Shown here: positions 1 to 6,501 of the stretch, one piece after another
How positions within the stretch are numbered: position 1 is the first letter of the stretch
How the letters are laid out: every line of letters starts with the position of its first letter
Assembly (NCBI GenBank): GCA_016209805.1
Contig: JACQVJ010000301.1
Span: forward strand, 1 to 6,501
Direction: 5' to 3'
Origin: Ignavibacteriota bacterium
GTDB taxonomy: Bacteria > Bacteroidota > Ignavibacteria > UBA10030 > UBA6906
DNA: 6,501 nt
Program-made: the position numbers and the translations under genes
Notes under the pieces: model-generated
Told to the model about the DNA's origin: nothing
What the model saw: the letters and a program-made list of their open reading frames with translations, nothing else
The model's database searches: none

Positions 1-26
1 CCACTACTCCATCACCCCTCTGTGCC

Positions 27-2318
27 TTACCTCAGCAACATAAGCTTCTTCGTTTGGACAAAGTCTCCAGCGATTAGGCGATAGAAATACACTCCGCTTG
101 CTAATTGCCCCGCGTCGAATTCAACGCGATACGAACCAGGCTCTTTGTTCTCGTTTACAAGTGTGGCGACTTCACGACCGAGCAAGTCAAAAACCTTGAG
201 TGTCACGAACCCTGCCTGTCCGGCAGGCCCCGACAGCGTCGGGGCAGGCAGGTCCAAACTCGGGATTCGAAATTCAATAACTGTTTTTGTATTGAAAGGG
301 TTGGGGTAGTTCGCGTGCAGAGCAAAGTCCTCAGGCACGCCAAACATCCAGTCGAAGCCGCCCGTGTTCTTGTACAGAAGCGAGCTCGGAGGAACCTCGC
401 TGGCATTGATGCGTTTCTGATCGTTCACCTTCTTTGCAAGGTGTCGTACCTTATCGTAATCACGCCGTGTGACATCAGGATCAGTAAACAGAAGGGAGAC
501 ATAGGTCAGCACCTCGCCTGCTGTCCTGCCGTCATCTGTGACAGTTGTATATTGGCCCAGCTTTAATGATGCCATATTGAGAACTAATGCAGCAAGTTCC
601 TGCATAGCCTTATCAATGTAAGGAGGAAGATCTCTATCTTTGCTCAACGCATCCTGCCAATCGACGAAGGTGAGCGCGGACGCAAAGATATCAAAGTGGG
701 GAGTGTAATGTTGCTGCACGGCATCGATGTAACTCTGCAGCTGAGCAGCGGTTTCATCGTACCTTCCCCTCCCTTTGATGTGCGCGTCAAATTGATGCTT
801 CCAGTACGGGCGTTTTTGAGCGTTGTTTGAAACAACCACCTGCGTGAGCGTGAAGTCCACATCAACGGGCGTTGTAGTAGCAACCACGGCTGGCTTCGGG
901 TTTGCATCGGCCAGATACCCAAGCGGCTCCACAACCATGATGTTGTAGTCCGCAACCGCCAAGTCACCGAAGATGTAGGTGCCGGTTGCATCGGTCGCCA
1001 CGTCTGTAATCGGCAGCATCGCATTGTCGAGCAGTTTCACGATCACGTTTGCAAGACCGTTTCCACCCGCCCGGCTTACTGTGCCGGAGATGGTGCCGAG
1101 GATCTGTGTCACGGTTACGGCAAGTGAACTGCCACTGCTCGTACCACACGTGTTGGTTGCCGTAACGCCAACATCACCCGACGTACTTCCCCAATCCACG
1201 GCTATTGATGTCGATCCCTGTCCTGATGCGACCAAAGCATCAGCGGGAACCGACCATGCATAAGAAGTGGTACCCGCTACCGGATCGATTGAGTAACTCA
1301 CGCCTGTCGCTCCGACATTCACACCGGTGCTGCCTGTGATAGCTCCAGGTGTAGCGGGAATAGAATTTACCGTCAACGTAGCTCCGCCTGTTGTGTCACT
1401 TCCAAATGTGTTTGTGAAGATAGAGCGGTATTGATTGCCGCTCACCGATAGAGTTGCAGTGAAGCTCAGAGTTGTACTCGTCTCACCGATAAGATCATCC
1501 CAATCTGCTCCGCCGTTCGTGCTTAGCTGCCATCGCACGGCAGGCGTCGGTCCACCGCTTGCCGATGACGAAAAGCTCGCCTCGTTTCCGATACAAACAG
1601 TCTGATTGGATGGATGTGCTGTAACCACGGGTCCAGTACCAACGATGATATTGTCAACAGCAAAACTCGGCCTGCTTCCGCTGCCACTAACATCGCGGTG
1701 CGCCCAACAAAGCTGAACCGTCGCGTTGTCGTCGCAAGCAGACGGCAGCGAGAGCGTCACAGTCTGCAGGTTCTGTGGAGTCGTAACGCCCGATCCAGTT
1801 TGCGTTGTTGTGTTGCTCTCGTAAATACCGTTGGCCAACCCTCTAACGGAAGTGAAGTCTCCGCTTGCCCCCACTCGATATTGGAGGTCGACCTGATTAA
1901 TCCTCGTGTTCGTAGTGCCGTTGTAGGGATTCCGTATTGTCATGATGTCGAACCTTGCTGCGATGTTGCTCAAGCCACTGGTAGTCAATGCAAGACACAA
2001 GGCCGGATCGGTCGTAGTGGAGCCACCACCAAGAATACCAATCTTGCCATTGTAATTGTGCACTCCCGTAGCGGTTGTCGAGGCAGAACTACTTGCTCGC
2101 AGGATCTCGTCAGCCGTTGGAGCGGTAACCCTGAAGGAAGTTGAGGATGAGGTGGCAAGACTCCATCCTTGCCACCCGTCTGGATACGTTGTGGACGAAT
2201 GGGCGAGCGCGCTGAAGTCTTGCAAGTACGGGAGAGACTGTGCTGTTGGGTTCGTCTGCCCCCACCCCATCCCGCTAACCATCATCATGCAAGCGGCTGT
2301 AAACAAGATTCTCTTCAT
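27..2318 (-). CDS. Secreted multidomain protein with Ig-like/PKD-like modules and a type IX secretion C-terminal sorting domain
   Basis: 763 aa, complete. The ATG at 2316-2318 is preceded by a strong GGAGGG four bases upstream and the TAA is at 27-29. Visible domains: signal peptide (residues 1-20, MKR then a hydrophobic stretch, probable cleavage before Q21); a beta-rich, Ser/Thr-rich domain (about 28-228, opening LPYLQDF and closing FAVDNIIVG, as in jelly-roll adhesion-type domains); an Ig-like domain (about 231-318, HPSNQTV, W263, STTLSFTA, YRSIFTN); a PKD-like domain (about 320-404); an SdrD_B/Cna-B-like fold (about 407-492, ISGTV...GLANVIVKLL...TDATGTYIFGDL); an unrecognised charged helical domain (about 497-655); and a T9SS type A sorting domain (about 665-763: YPNPFN, LKVFDLLGREVATLV, SGVYFYRLIAGDFVQTKKL). 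From family knowledge, such proteins cross the inner membrane by Sec and the outer membrane by T9SS, ending on the surface or outside. No catalytic motif is seen, so binding or adhesion is a guess. Oddity: residues 690-703 are encoded by a palindromic repeat. Confidence 0.93.
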   Translation of the reverse strand: MKRILFTAACMMMVSGMGWGQTNPTAQSLPYLQDFSALAHSSTTYPDGWQGWSLATSSSTSFRVTAPTADEILRASSSASTTATGVHNYNGKIGILGGGSTTTDPALCLALTTSGLSNIAARFDIMTIRNPYNGTTNTRINQVDLQYRVGASGDFTSVRGLANGIYESNTTTQTGSGVTTPQNLQTVTLSLPSACDDNATVQLCWAHRDVSGSGSRPSFAVDNIIVGTGPVVTAHPSNQTVCIGNEASFSSSASGGPTPAVRWQLSTNGGADWDDLIGETSTTLSFTATLSVSGNQYRSIFTNTFGSDTTGGATLTVNSIPATPGAITGSTGVNVGATGVSYSIDPVAGTTSYAWSVPADALVASGQGSTSIAVDWGSTSGDVGVTATNTCGTSSGSSLAVTVTQILGTISGTVSRAGGNGLANVIVKLLDNAMLPITDVATDATGTYIFGDLAVADYNIMVVEPLGYLADANPKPAVVATTTPVDVDFTLTQVVVSNNAQKRPYWKHQFDAHIKGRGRYDETAAQLQSYIDAVQQHYTPHFDIFASALTFVDWQDALSKDRDLPPYIDKAMQELAALVLNMASLKLGQYTTVTDDGRTAGEVLTYVSLLFTDPDVTRRDYDKVRHLAKKVNDQKRINASEVPPSSLLYKNTGGFDWMFGVPEDFALHANYPNPFNTKTVIEFRIPSLDLPAPTLSGPAGQAGFVTLKVFDLLGREVATLVNENKEPGSYRVEFDAGQLASGVYFYRLIAGDFVQTKKLMLLR
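211..252. repeat. 42-bp nested GC-rich palindromic element inside the coding sequence
   Basis: The outer arms CCTGCCTG (211-218) and CAGGCAGG (245-252) are perfect reverse complements. Inside them a perfect 7-bp hairpin, CCCCGAC (228-234) and GTCGGGG (238-244), closes a 3-base AGC loop. A competing left hairpin is possible: CCTGCC (211-216) with GGCAGG (222-227). The length is exactly 14 codons, so the reading frame of the reverse-strand gene is kept and LPAPTLSGPAGQAG is added at residues 690-703, between two beta-strands of the T9SS sorting domain. The structure resembles REP/MITE-like palindromic repeats. No target duplication is obvious at the edges and no second copy was seen in this window, so its repeat status elsewhere in the genome is inferred. 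Confidence 0.75.
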
Positions 2319-2322
2319 GATA

Positions 2323-2328
2323 CCCTCC
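2323..2328 (-). promoter_or_regulatory. Shine-Dalgarno sequence of the T9SS-cargo gene
   Basis: Reverse-strand GGAGGG lies four bases before the ATG at 2316-2318. It fixes this start, and the signal peptide that follows it directly agrees. Confidence 0.8.
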
Positions 2329-2615
2329 AGAGGAATTTGTGAAACAAGGCAGAGCTACTTAACCAATGTTGATGTTGTCAGAACCATCATGCGAGCGCCT
2401 CATTACAGTGATGGCAGAGATTTGAAAAGCAACTCTTCAGCAAAAGGACTTGATGCTCCAATAGGGAGAACTGATTGGTGTCGACAGAATGTACTGGTGA
2501 GATGACTGCTGACCGGTGGTTCAGGTGTGGCCTAAACGCAGAAAAGATCCCCCCCAACAAGAAAGTCTGATGGGGCATTCGCACGCTCACACCCGATGGA
2601 GGAGAAAAAGAGCGG

Positions 2616-2638
2616 GACTCCTTACGTGAGTCGTAAGG
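2616..2638. repeat. Overlapping, mutually exclusive short inverted repeats
   Basis: CCTTACG (2620-2626) and CGTAAGG (2632-2638) form a perfect 7-bp stem around a 5-base loop. An alternative stem pairs GACTC (2616-2620) with GAGTC (2628-2632) around CTTACGT; the two cannot form together. No T-run follows on the forward strand, so this is not a forward intrinsic terminator. On the reverse strand a short T-run follows, but no gene is known upstream in that direction. A regulator binding site is an alternative reading. Confidence 0.4.
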
Positions 2639-2820
2639 TCAAACTATAAACGGTACCAATATAGAACAGGAGAAGATAAGTGTCAATATGTTTGGCGAAT
2701 TCAGATGTCAAACAAGGACAAGAAACACGACTACAGTTTGCGATCCCCGTTAAGGGATTTCCGATATGATCGTGTAGAGTAAGAAGGAAGGGCGCCACAA
2801 GGGAGATTGACGCGATTATG

Positions 2821-2911
2821 GATTCTTGAGTTGCCACCCTGCTCTCTCCCGAAGCCAAAGCCACTCGTCGTTTGATTTTCCTTCCTTTTTTCTTGAAATT
2901 GCTCAAGAATC
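2821..2911. repeat. Inverted repeat pair with a nested hairpin upstream of murA
   Basis: GATTCTTGAG (2821-2830) and CTCAAGAATC (2902-2911) are perfect 10-bp reverse complements separated by 71 bases. The right arm also overlaps a local 7-bp hairpin, TTCTTGA (2890-2896... with one flanking T pairing at 2890/2909) and TCAAGAA (2903-2909) around AATTGC, 42 bases before the murA start. The heptamer TTCTTGA therefore occurs twice forward (2823-2829, 2890-2896) and once inverted. This could be an operator array or alternative RNA leader structures controlling murA; the sequence does not decide which. Confidence 0.45.
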
Positions 2912-2940
2912 GGTGGTGTGACAGGACGCTCGTCTCATTC

Positions 2941-2945
2941 AAGGG
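2941..2945 (+). promoter_or_regulatory. Shine-Dalgarno sequence of murA
   Basis: AAGGG sits six bases before the GTG at 2952. An in-frame TAA (2949-2951) directly abuts the GTG, so no longer N-terminus is possible. Confidence 0.65.
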
Positions 2946-2951
2946 CCCTAA

Positions 2952-4214
2952 GTGGACAAATTCATCATCAACGGCGGTCGTAAGCTTAACGGCACGGTCA
3001 CAATCAGTGGTGCGAAGAACGCAACGCTCGCGCTGATACCGGCAGCATTGCTTGCAAGCGGTACCTTCCGCCTTTCCAACACACCCGATCTCCGCGACGT
3101 TGCGACAATGTCGAGCCTTCTCAGGTCGATGGGGATGAGGATCGATTTGAAGGATCACGTTCTGACGCTCGACACTACTGGTGTTAACAAGCATGTAGCG
3201 CCGTACGAGCATGTAAAAAAGATGCGTGCATCGATCTATGTCCTGGGCCCGCTTGTGGCGAGGTATGGACGCGCGAAGGTTTCGCTGCCAGGGGGATGCG
3301 CATGGGGTCCCCGACCGGTTAACCTCCACATCGAAGGAATCCGCAAGCTTGGAGCGGATGTGAAGCTCGAACGCGGATACATCGTCGCAAAAGCAACGCG
3401 CCTTGCCGGCGCGCAAATCCACTTTGATGTCTCCAGTGTTGGCGCGACGGGCAATGTCCTGATGGCCGCCGTGCTAGCCAAAGGAACTTCGGTGATCGAC
3501 AATGCGGCAATCGAGCCGGAAATCGAGGCGCTCTCAGGATTTCTTGTGAAAATGGGGGCGAAGATCGACGGGATCGGAACCAACCGGCTTGAGATTGAAG
3601 GAGTGGACGACCTGCATCCAGCCGACATCGATACCATTCCTGACAGAATTGAGGCAGGAACGTTCCTCGTTGCCGCAGCAATTACCGGCGGCTCGGTCAC
3701 GCTGGACCGGATCAAGCCTGAACATCTCTCCGCGCTGACCGCAAAGCTACTGGATGCCGGTTGCACAATCAACGTGGAGTCCTCCCGTATGAAGCTTCAA
3801 GCTCCTTCGGCCATCAGGCCCGTTGACGTTACCGCGACCATCTACCCTGGCTTCCCAACCGACATGCAGGCACAGTGGATCGCATTGATGTCCATTGCCA
3901 AAGGCACATCAATTGTTACTGATACAATCTACCTTGATCGTTTCAAACATGTGCCGGAGATGATCCGCCTTGGCGCCGATATCGAGATGAAGGAGAATGC
4001 TGCAGTAGTCCGGGGTGTTGCGCAACTAACCGGAGCAAAAGTGATGTCCACTGATCTGCGCGCATCCGCTTCGCTTATTCTTGCTGGACTCGTTGCGGAA
4101 GGAACCACCGAAGTCCTCCGTATCTATCACATCGACCGTGGGTATGAGGCGATGGAGACAAAACTCCAGTCCGTCGGTGCCGACATTCAAAGAGTAGCAG
4201 GTGATGAATTCTGA
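2952..4214 (+). CDS. murA: UDP-N-acetylglucosamine 1-carboxyvinyltransferase (MurA)
   Basis: 420 aa, full length for the family (E. coli MurA has 419). It is a cytoplasmic enzyme that transfers enolpyruvate from PEP to UDP-GlcNAc, the first committed step of peptidoglycan synthesis. Seen in the sequence: the N-terminus MDKFIINGG...SGAKNA with K22 and N23; the catalytic-loop cysteine C116 in LPGGCAWGPRP (E. coli C115) followed by R121; D304 in FPTDMQAQ (E. coli D305); R330 in DRFKHVPE; R370 in TDLRASASL; and R396 in YHIDRGYE (E. coli R397). The repeated inside-out alpha/beta units of the EPT/RTPC fold are covered end to end with no frameshift. The start is GTG, fixed by the adjacent upstream in-frame TAA and by alignment with the family N-terminus. 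The cysteine at 116 predicts fosfomycin sensitivity, unlike Cys-to-Asp variants. The next gene starts 24 bp downstream on the same strand, suggesting an operon. Confidence 0.98.
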   Translation: MDKFIINGGRKLNGTVTISGAKNATLALIPAALLASGTFRLSNTPDLRDVATMSSLLRSMGMRIDLKDHVLTLDTTGVNKHVAPYEHVKKMRASIYVLGPLVARYGRAKVSLPGGCAWGPRPVNLHIEGIRKLGADVKLERGYIVAKATRLAGAQIHFDVSSVGATGNVLMAAVLAKGTSVIDNAAIEPEIEALSGFLVKMGAKIDGIGTNRLEIEGVDDLHPADIDTIPDRIEAGTFLVAAAITGGSVTLDRIKPEHLSALTAKLLDAGCTINVESSRMKLQAPSAIRPVDVTATIYPGFPTDMQAQWIALMSIAKGTSIVTDTIYLDRFKHVPEMIRLGADIEMKENAAVVRGVAQLTGAKVMSTDLRASASLILAGLVAEGTTEVLRIYHIDRGYEAMETKLQSVGADIQRVAGDEF

Positions 4215-4238
4215 TCGCTCTGTCGAACAACTGAGTGT

Positions 4239-6501
4239 ATGAACCTCCTCAGATCGCGTCTCCTCCTTTTTCCTGCATTGACATATGGGATTCTCTCCAT
4301 CGTGTGTACGCAAATCCCATTGTTGAATTATCTCGGGTATGAATTCTCCGCGTTCTTTGCCATGCTGTCATCGATCGTTGCCGGAGTAACAGCGATCGGT
4401 GTCGTTAAGCGAGGCATCGTCCTTTCCGAACCATCATCGCAAAAGCCTGTTCACCCGGCATTCGTCAGCGTGAAGGACTCCATCGTGCTGAACTTCGTAC
4501 TTCTGATTATTCCACTGGTGGTGATACTGACGAACGCCATGTTCGTCAAGAATTGTTCGTTGCTCGAAGGCCTTGGGTTCTTTTTCCTGTTGCCGGTTGT
4601 GAGTGTAATATTCTCCTGTGCGGTCGGATTCTTCTGCGCTGTCCACTATCGATTTCCGAAGTCAGCGTTCTTTGCATTCGTTGTTGCGACGCTTGTGTAT
4701 GCTGCCGCTCTGGGGTATTTCACACCTTCAGTCTATTCCTACAATTTCTTCTACGGCTATTTTCCCGGACTCACGTACGATGAAGCGCTTGGGATCGGTT
4801 GGACGCTTGTGGTATTTCGACTCTTCACATTGCTCATTGCAGGTGTCTTTGTGTGGATGGGCATGATAGTCCTGAACACAACGTCCCCCGATGACTCCGT
4901 TTCGGACAAAGGTCTCAAACTGCTTGCCGCATTGACAAAGCCTCCAAGAATCTACGTTTCTCTTTTCATCCTCCTAATGTTTGGATTAATCTATTTCAAC
5001 AAGGGCGAGCTGGGGCTCGAATCTCACAGTGACTTTATCCGGGGAGAGCTTAGAGAGAAAGCGGAGACACCGCACTTTGTTATTTACTATTCAAGAGAAT
5101 CGTATGGGAACGAGGAGATCAAATGGGTTGCGGCCGAGCATGAGTTTCGCCTTCGGCAAATAGTTGAAGTGTTCAATCTCCCGTTCGACCAGAAAATCGC
5201 ATCGTATGTTTATCCGTCGAACGAAGTAAAACAACGATTGATCGGAACAGGAACGACGAACATTGCGAAGCCGTGGCGACGGGAAATCCATAGTACAACA
5301 CAGTCACTCGATGCCACCCTCAAACATGAGTTGGTGCATGTTCTTGCTGCGCCGTTCGGGCTGCCGGTAATCGGCGCGAGTTTGAGCACAGGGCTCGTGG
5401 AAGGTCTTGCAATGGCCATTGAGTGGGACTGGGGAAACAGGACACTGCACCAATATGCCGCCGCAATGCAGAGGTTCGGCGTCGCGCCGGACATCAGGAC
5501 GCTGATGCTTTTTACCGGCTTCGCTGCACAATCGTCTTCGGTCAGCTACGTGCTGGCCGGTTCATTCTGTCGATACCTCATCGATCGATACGGTATACGC
5601 AAAATGGTGCAGCTGTATCGGAGTAACGACTATGAATTGTTTTACGGAAGGTCGTTGGATGAATTGATCTCGGAATGGCAGAACTTTCTCGCCCGCATAC
5701 CGGTTGCCGAAGAAGATCGCGACGCAATCGATGTGTTGTTCCGCCGTCCGCCCATCTTTCAGAAAGTCTGCGCGCGGGTACTTGCTGCGCGCAACATCGA
5801 GGCGCAAAAAAGATTCGCTGCAAGGGACTTCAAAGTCTCAGCACAGTTGTATGAGCAATCGTATCAGGAAGGAAGAGGCTACGACGCATTAAGCGGATAT
5901 CTTTCCAGTTCTCTGTATGCAAAGGACTTCGCCATCCTGACCGCTGCACTCGATACTGTTCTGTTGCATGATTCGAAGCCCCCACAGTATCTTCCTCTGT
6001 TCTTGAATATTGGCATGGCGTTCTGGGCTGAAGGGAACCTGGCAAGAGCCAGACAGCTTTTCGAGCGGGTAGCGATTGCCAACCTCTCTGAAAGTTTGAC
6101 CGAGGCGGCGCTCGTTCGCAACGAAGCGACACGAGAATCCTCAAGCAGAGAGAAGTTCCTTCACTACTTTCTCTCTGCGACGAACGATACTGTTCGGCTT
6201 GCCATACTTGACTCTCTGATCCGGGAATCGGCTACGAACTGGTTGTCCGTCTACCTGAAGGGAAAAACGCTCTCTCGATTGCAGAGATGGGATGACGCCC
6301 TGACGACACTACGCAGCCTGGATCCGGGTCTGGAAGAGCCCCGGCTTGAAGCGATCCGCTTGAAGACAATTGGTGGTGCGCTTTTCAGACTGAAGGAGTT
6401 TCAGGACGCGAGAGTGGCTTTCTGGATGTCTCTTAACTCCGTGGCCAGTGAAGTCGCGCAGAATGACGTGAACGATTGGATTGAGAGATGTGAGTGGATG
6501 G
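4239..6501 (+). CDS. Membrane-anchored gluzincin (peptidase MA-like) with C-terminal TPR-like repeats; 3' end outside the window
   Basis: Open for 754 codons from ATG 4239 to the window edge with no stop, so the C-terminus is missing. Seven hydrophobic spans are visible at about residues 8-27, 37-56, 81-102, 112-135, 141-161, 186-211 and 238-253. Basic residues cluster at the N-terminus (R5, R7) and in loops 2-3, 4-5 and 6-7, giving N-in topology and a periplasmic remainder. Residues about 277-485 look like a peptidase MA-type domain: HELVH at 363-367 (zinc-binding His and general-base Glu), then LVEGLA with E388 as the third zinc ligand, 20 residues on, as in gluzincins. A family-typical AGSFCRYLIDRYG (440-452) and YGRSLDELISEW follow. 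From about 517 onward the chain is helical with TPR-like units (for example 583-613, 667-695, 702-732). It lies 24 bp after murA, so co-transcription is likely. No good Shine-Dalgarno sequence precedes the ATG, which makes the exact start less sure. The substrate is unknown; an envelope role is inferred from topology and neighbour. Confidence 0.88.
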   Translation, partial: MNLLRSRLLLFPALTYGILSIVCTQIPLLNYLGYEFSAFFAMLSSIVAGVTAIGVVKRGIVLSEPSSQKPVHPAFVSVKDSIVLNFVLLIIPLVVILTNAMFVKNCSLLEGLGFFFLLPVVSVIFSCAVGFFCAVHYRFPKSAFFAFVVATLVYAAALGYFTPSVYSYNFFYGYFPGLTYDEALGIGWTLVVFRLFTLLIAGVFVWMGMIVLNTTSPDDSVSDKGLKLLAALTKPPRIYVSLFILLMFGLIYFNKGELGLESHSDFIRGELREKAETPHFVIYYSRESYGNEEIKWVAAEHEFRLRQIVEVFNLPFDQKIASYVYPSNEVKQRLIGTGTTNIAKPWRREIHSTTQSLDATLKHELVHVLAAPFGLPVIGASLSTGLVEGLAMAIEWDWGNRTLHQYAAAMQRFGVAPDIRTLMLFTGFAAQSSSVSYVLAGSFCRYLIDRYGIRKMVQLYRSNDYELFYGRSLDELISEWQNFLARIPVAEEDRDAIDVLFRRPPIFQKVCARVLAARNIEAQKRFAARDFKVSAQLYEQSYQEGRGYDALSGYLSSSLYAKDFAILTAALDTVLLHDSKPPQYLPLFLNIGMAFWAEGNLARARQLFERVAIANLSESLTEAALVRNEATRESSSREKFLHYFLSATNDTVRLAILDSLIRESATNWLSVYLKGKTLSRLQRWDDALTTLRSLDPGLEEPRLEAIRLKTIGGALFRLKEFQDARVAFWMSLNSVASEVAQNDVNDWIERCEWM

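Larger units (their letters stand above)
2319..2951. other. 633-bp divergent intergenic region without a recognisable gene
   Basis: This lies between the divergent starts of the T9SS-cargo gene and murA, so it should hold promoters for both. I could not assign a convincing -35/-10 pair for either direction. Single boxes exist (TATGAT at 2765-2770, TATAAA at 2645-2650, TTGACG at 2807-2812) but none has a well-spaced partner. It contains a hairpin pair at 2616-2638, three copies of TTCTTGA in mixed orientation between 2821 and 2911, a run of seven C at 2549-2555, and a 29-codon ORF with a good Shine-Dalgarno sequence at 2680-2769. No tRNA, rRNA or known riboswitch pattern was recognised. The length is generous for a bacterial intergenic gap, so a small RNA, a long murA leader or remains of a lost gene are possible. 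Confidence 0.6.

Noticed and set aside
1614..2144. 176-codon forward open frame antisense to the T9SS-cargo gene
   Set aside because: It is entirely inside a well-supported reverse-strand gene with a signal peptide and recognisable domains; its product has low-complexity antisense character and no family resemblance.
2549..2580. C7 run with a downstream GGGG as a possible terminator stem
   Set aside because: The stem would be four base pairs around a 16-base loop with no following T-run, which is too weak to be a terminator.
2387..2590. 67-codon reverse-strand frame upstream of the T9SS-cargo gene
   Set aside because: It starts at a GTG with no Shine-Dalgarno sequence in place, the product has no recognisable feature, and the length is within chance expectation.
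2687..2694. TATGTTTG, an exact match to the Bacteroidetes -7 promoter consensus TAnnTTTG
   Set aside because: There is no TTTG/TTG element at the required distance upstream (around -33), and an 8-mer with two free positions is expected by chance, so I do not call a promoter.
2743..2758. ATCCC/GGGAT inverted repeat with a 6-base loop
   Set aside because: Only five base pairs with no conserved context or T-run; expected by chance in a 633-bp region.
2622..3422. 266-codon reverse-strand open frame overlapping the 5' part of murA and the intergenic region
   Set aside because: Its first half is exactly antisense to the highly conserved murA coding sequence, and the encoded peptide is Cys/Arg/His-rich with no recognisable domain. 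The 110-codon part in the intergenic region has no ATG start. Best explained as a shadow frame that happens to stay open.
5210..5494. Reverse-strand open frames antisense to the gluzincin domain
   Set aside because: The forward strand encodes the HELVH...E peptidase signature in a 754-codon open frame; the antisense frames show no domain features.

Overview
The window reads like a chromosomal stretch from a free-living Gram-negative bacterium of the FCB superphylum, most likely near Ignavibacteria/Kryptonia-type lineages. This is an inference with two supports. First, the reverse-strand gene ends in a type IX secretion (T9SS) C-terminal sorting domain of the YPNPFN / DLLGREVATLVNE / GVYFYRL style typical of those groups. 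Second, two of the three genes have readable Shine-Dalgarno sequences, which classical Bacteroidetes often lack. I see no IS element, phage gene, CRISPR array, tRNA or rRNA.

Layout: (1) 27-2318, reverse strand: a 763-aa multidomain secreted protein with a signal peptide, a beta-rich N-terminal domain, Ig-like, PKD-like and SdrD/Cna-B-like modules, an unrecognised alpha-helical domain, and the T9SS sorting tail. A 42-bp GC-rich nested palindrome (211-252) sits in frame inside the sorting-domain coding sequence and adds 14 residues. (2) 2319-2951: a 633-bp divergent intergenic region with several inverted repeats but no convincing gene. (3) 2952-4214, forward: murA, the first committed enzyme of peptidoglycan synthesis, with all key catalytic residues. 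(4) 4239-6501, forward, running off the right edge: a protein of at least 754 aa with seven predicted membrane spans, a periplasmic HExxH...E gluzincin (peptidase MA-like) domain and a C-terminal TPR-like region. It lies 24 bp after murA and is probably co-transcribed with it.

All three genes act on the cell envelope: peptidoglycan precursor synthesis, a membrane-anchored putative metalloprotease, and a surface or secreted T9SS cargo. The cargo gene is divergently transcribed and need not be functionally linked to the others. The most unusual items are the palindromic element used as protein-coding sequence and the architecture of the murA-adjacent membrane gluzincin.
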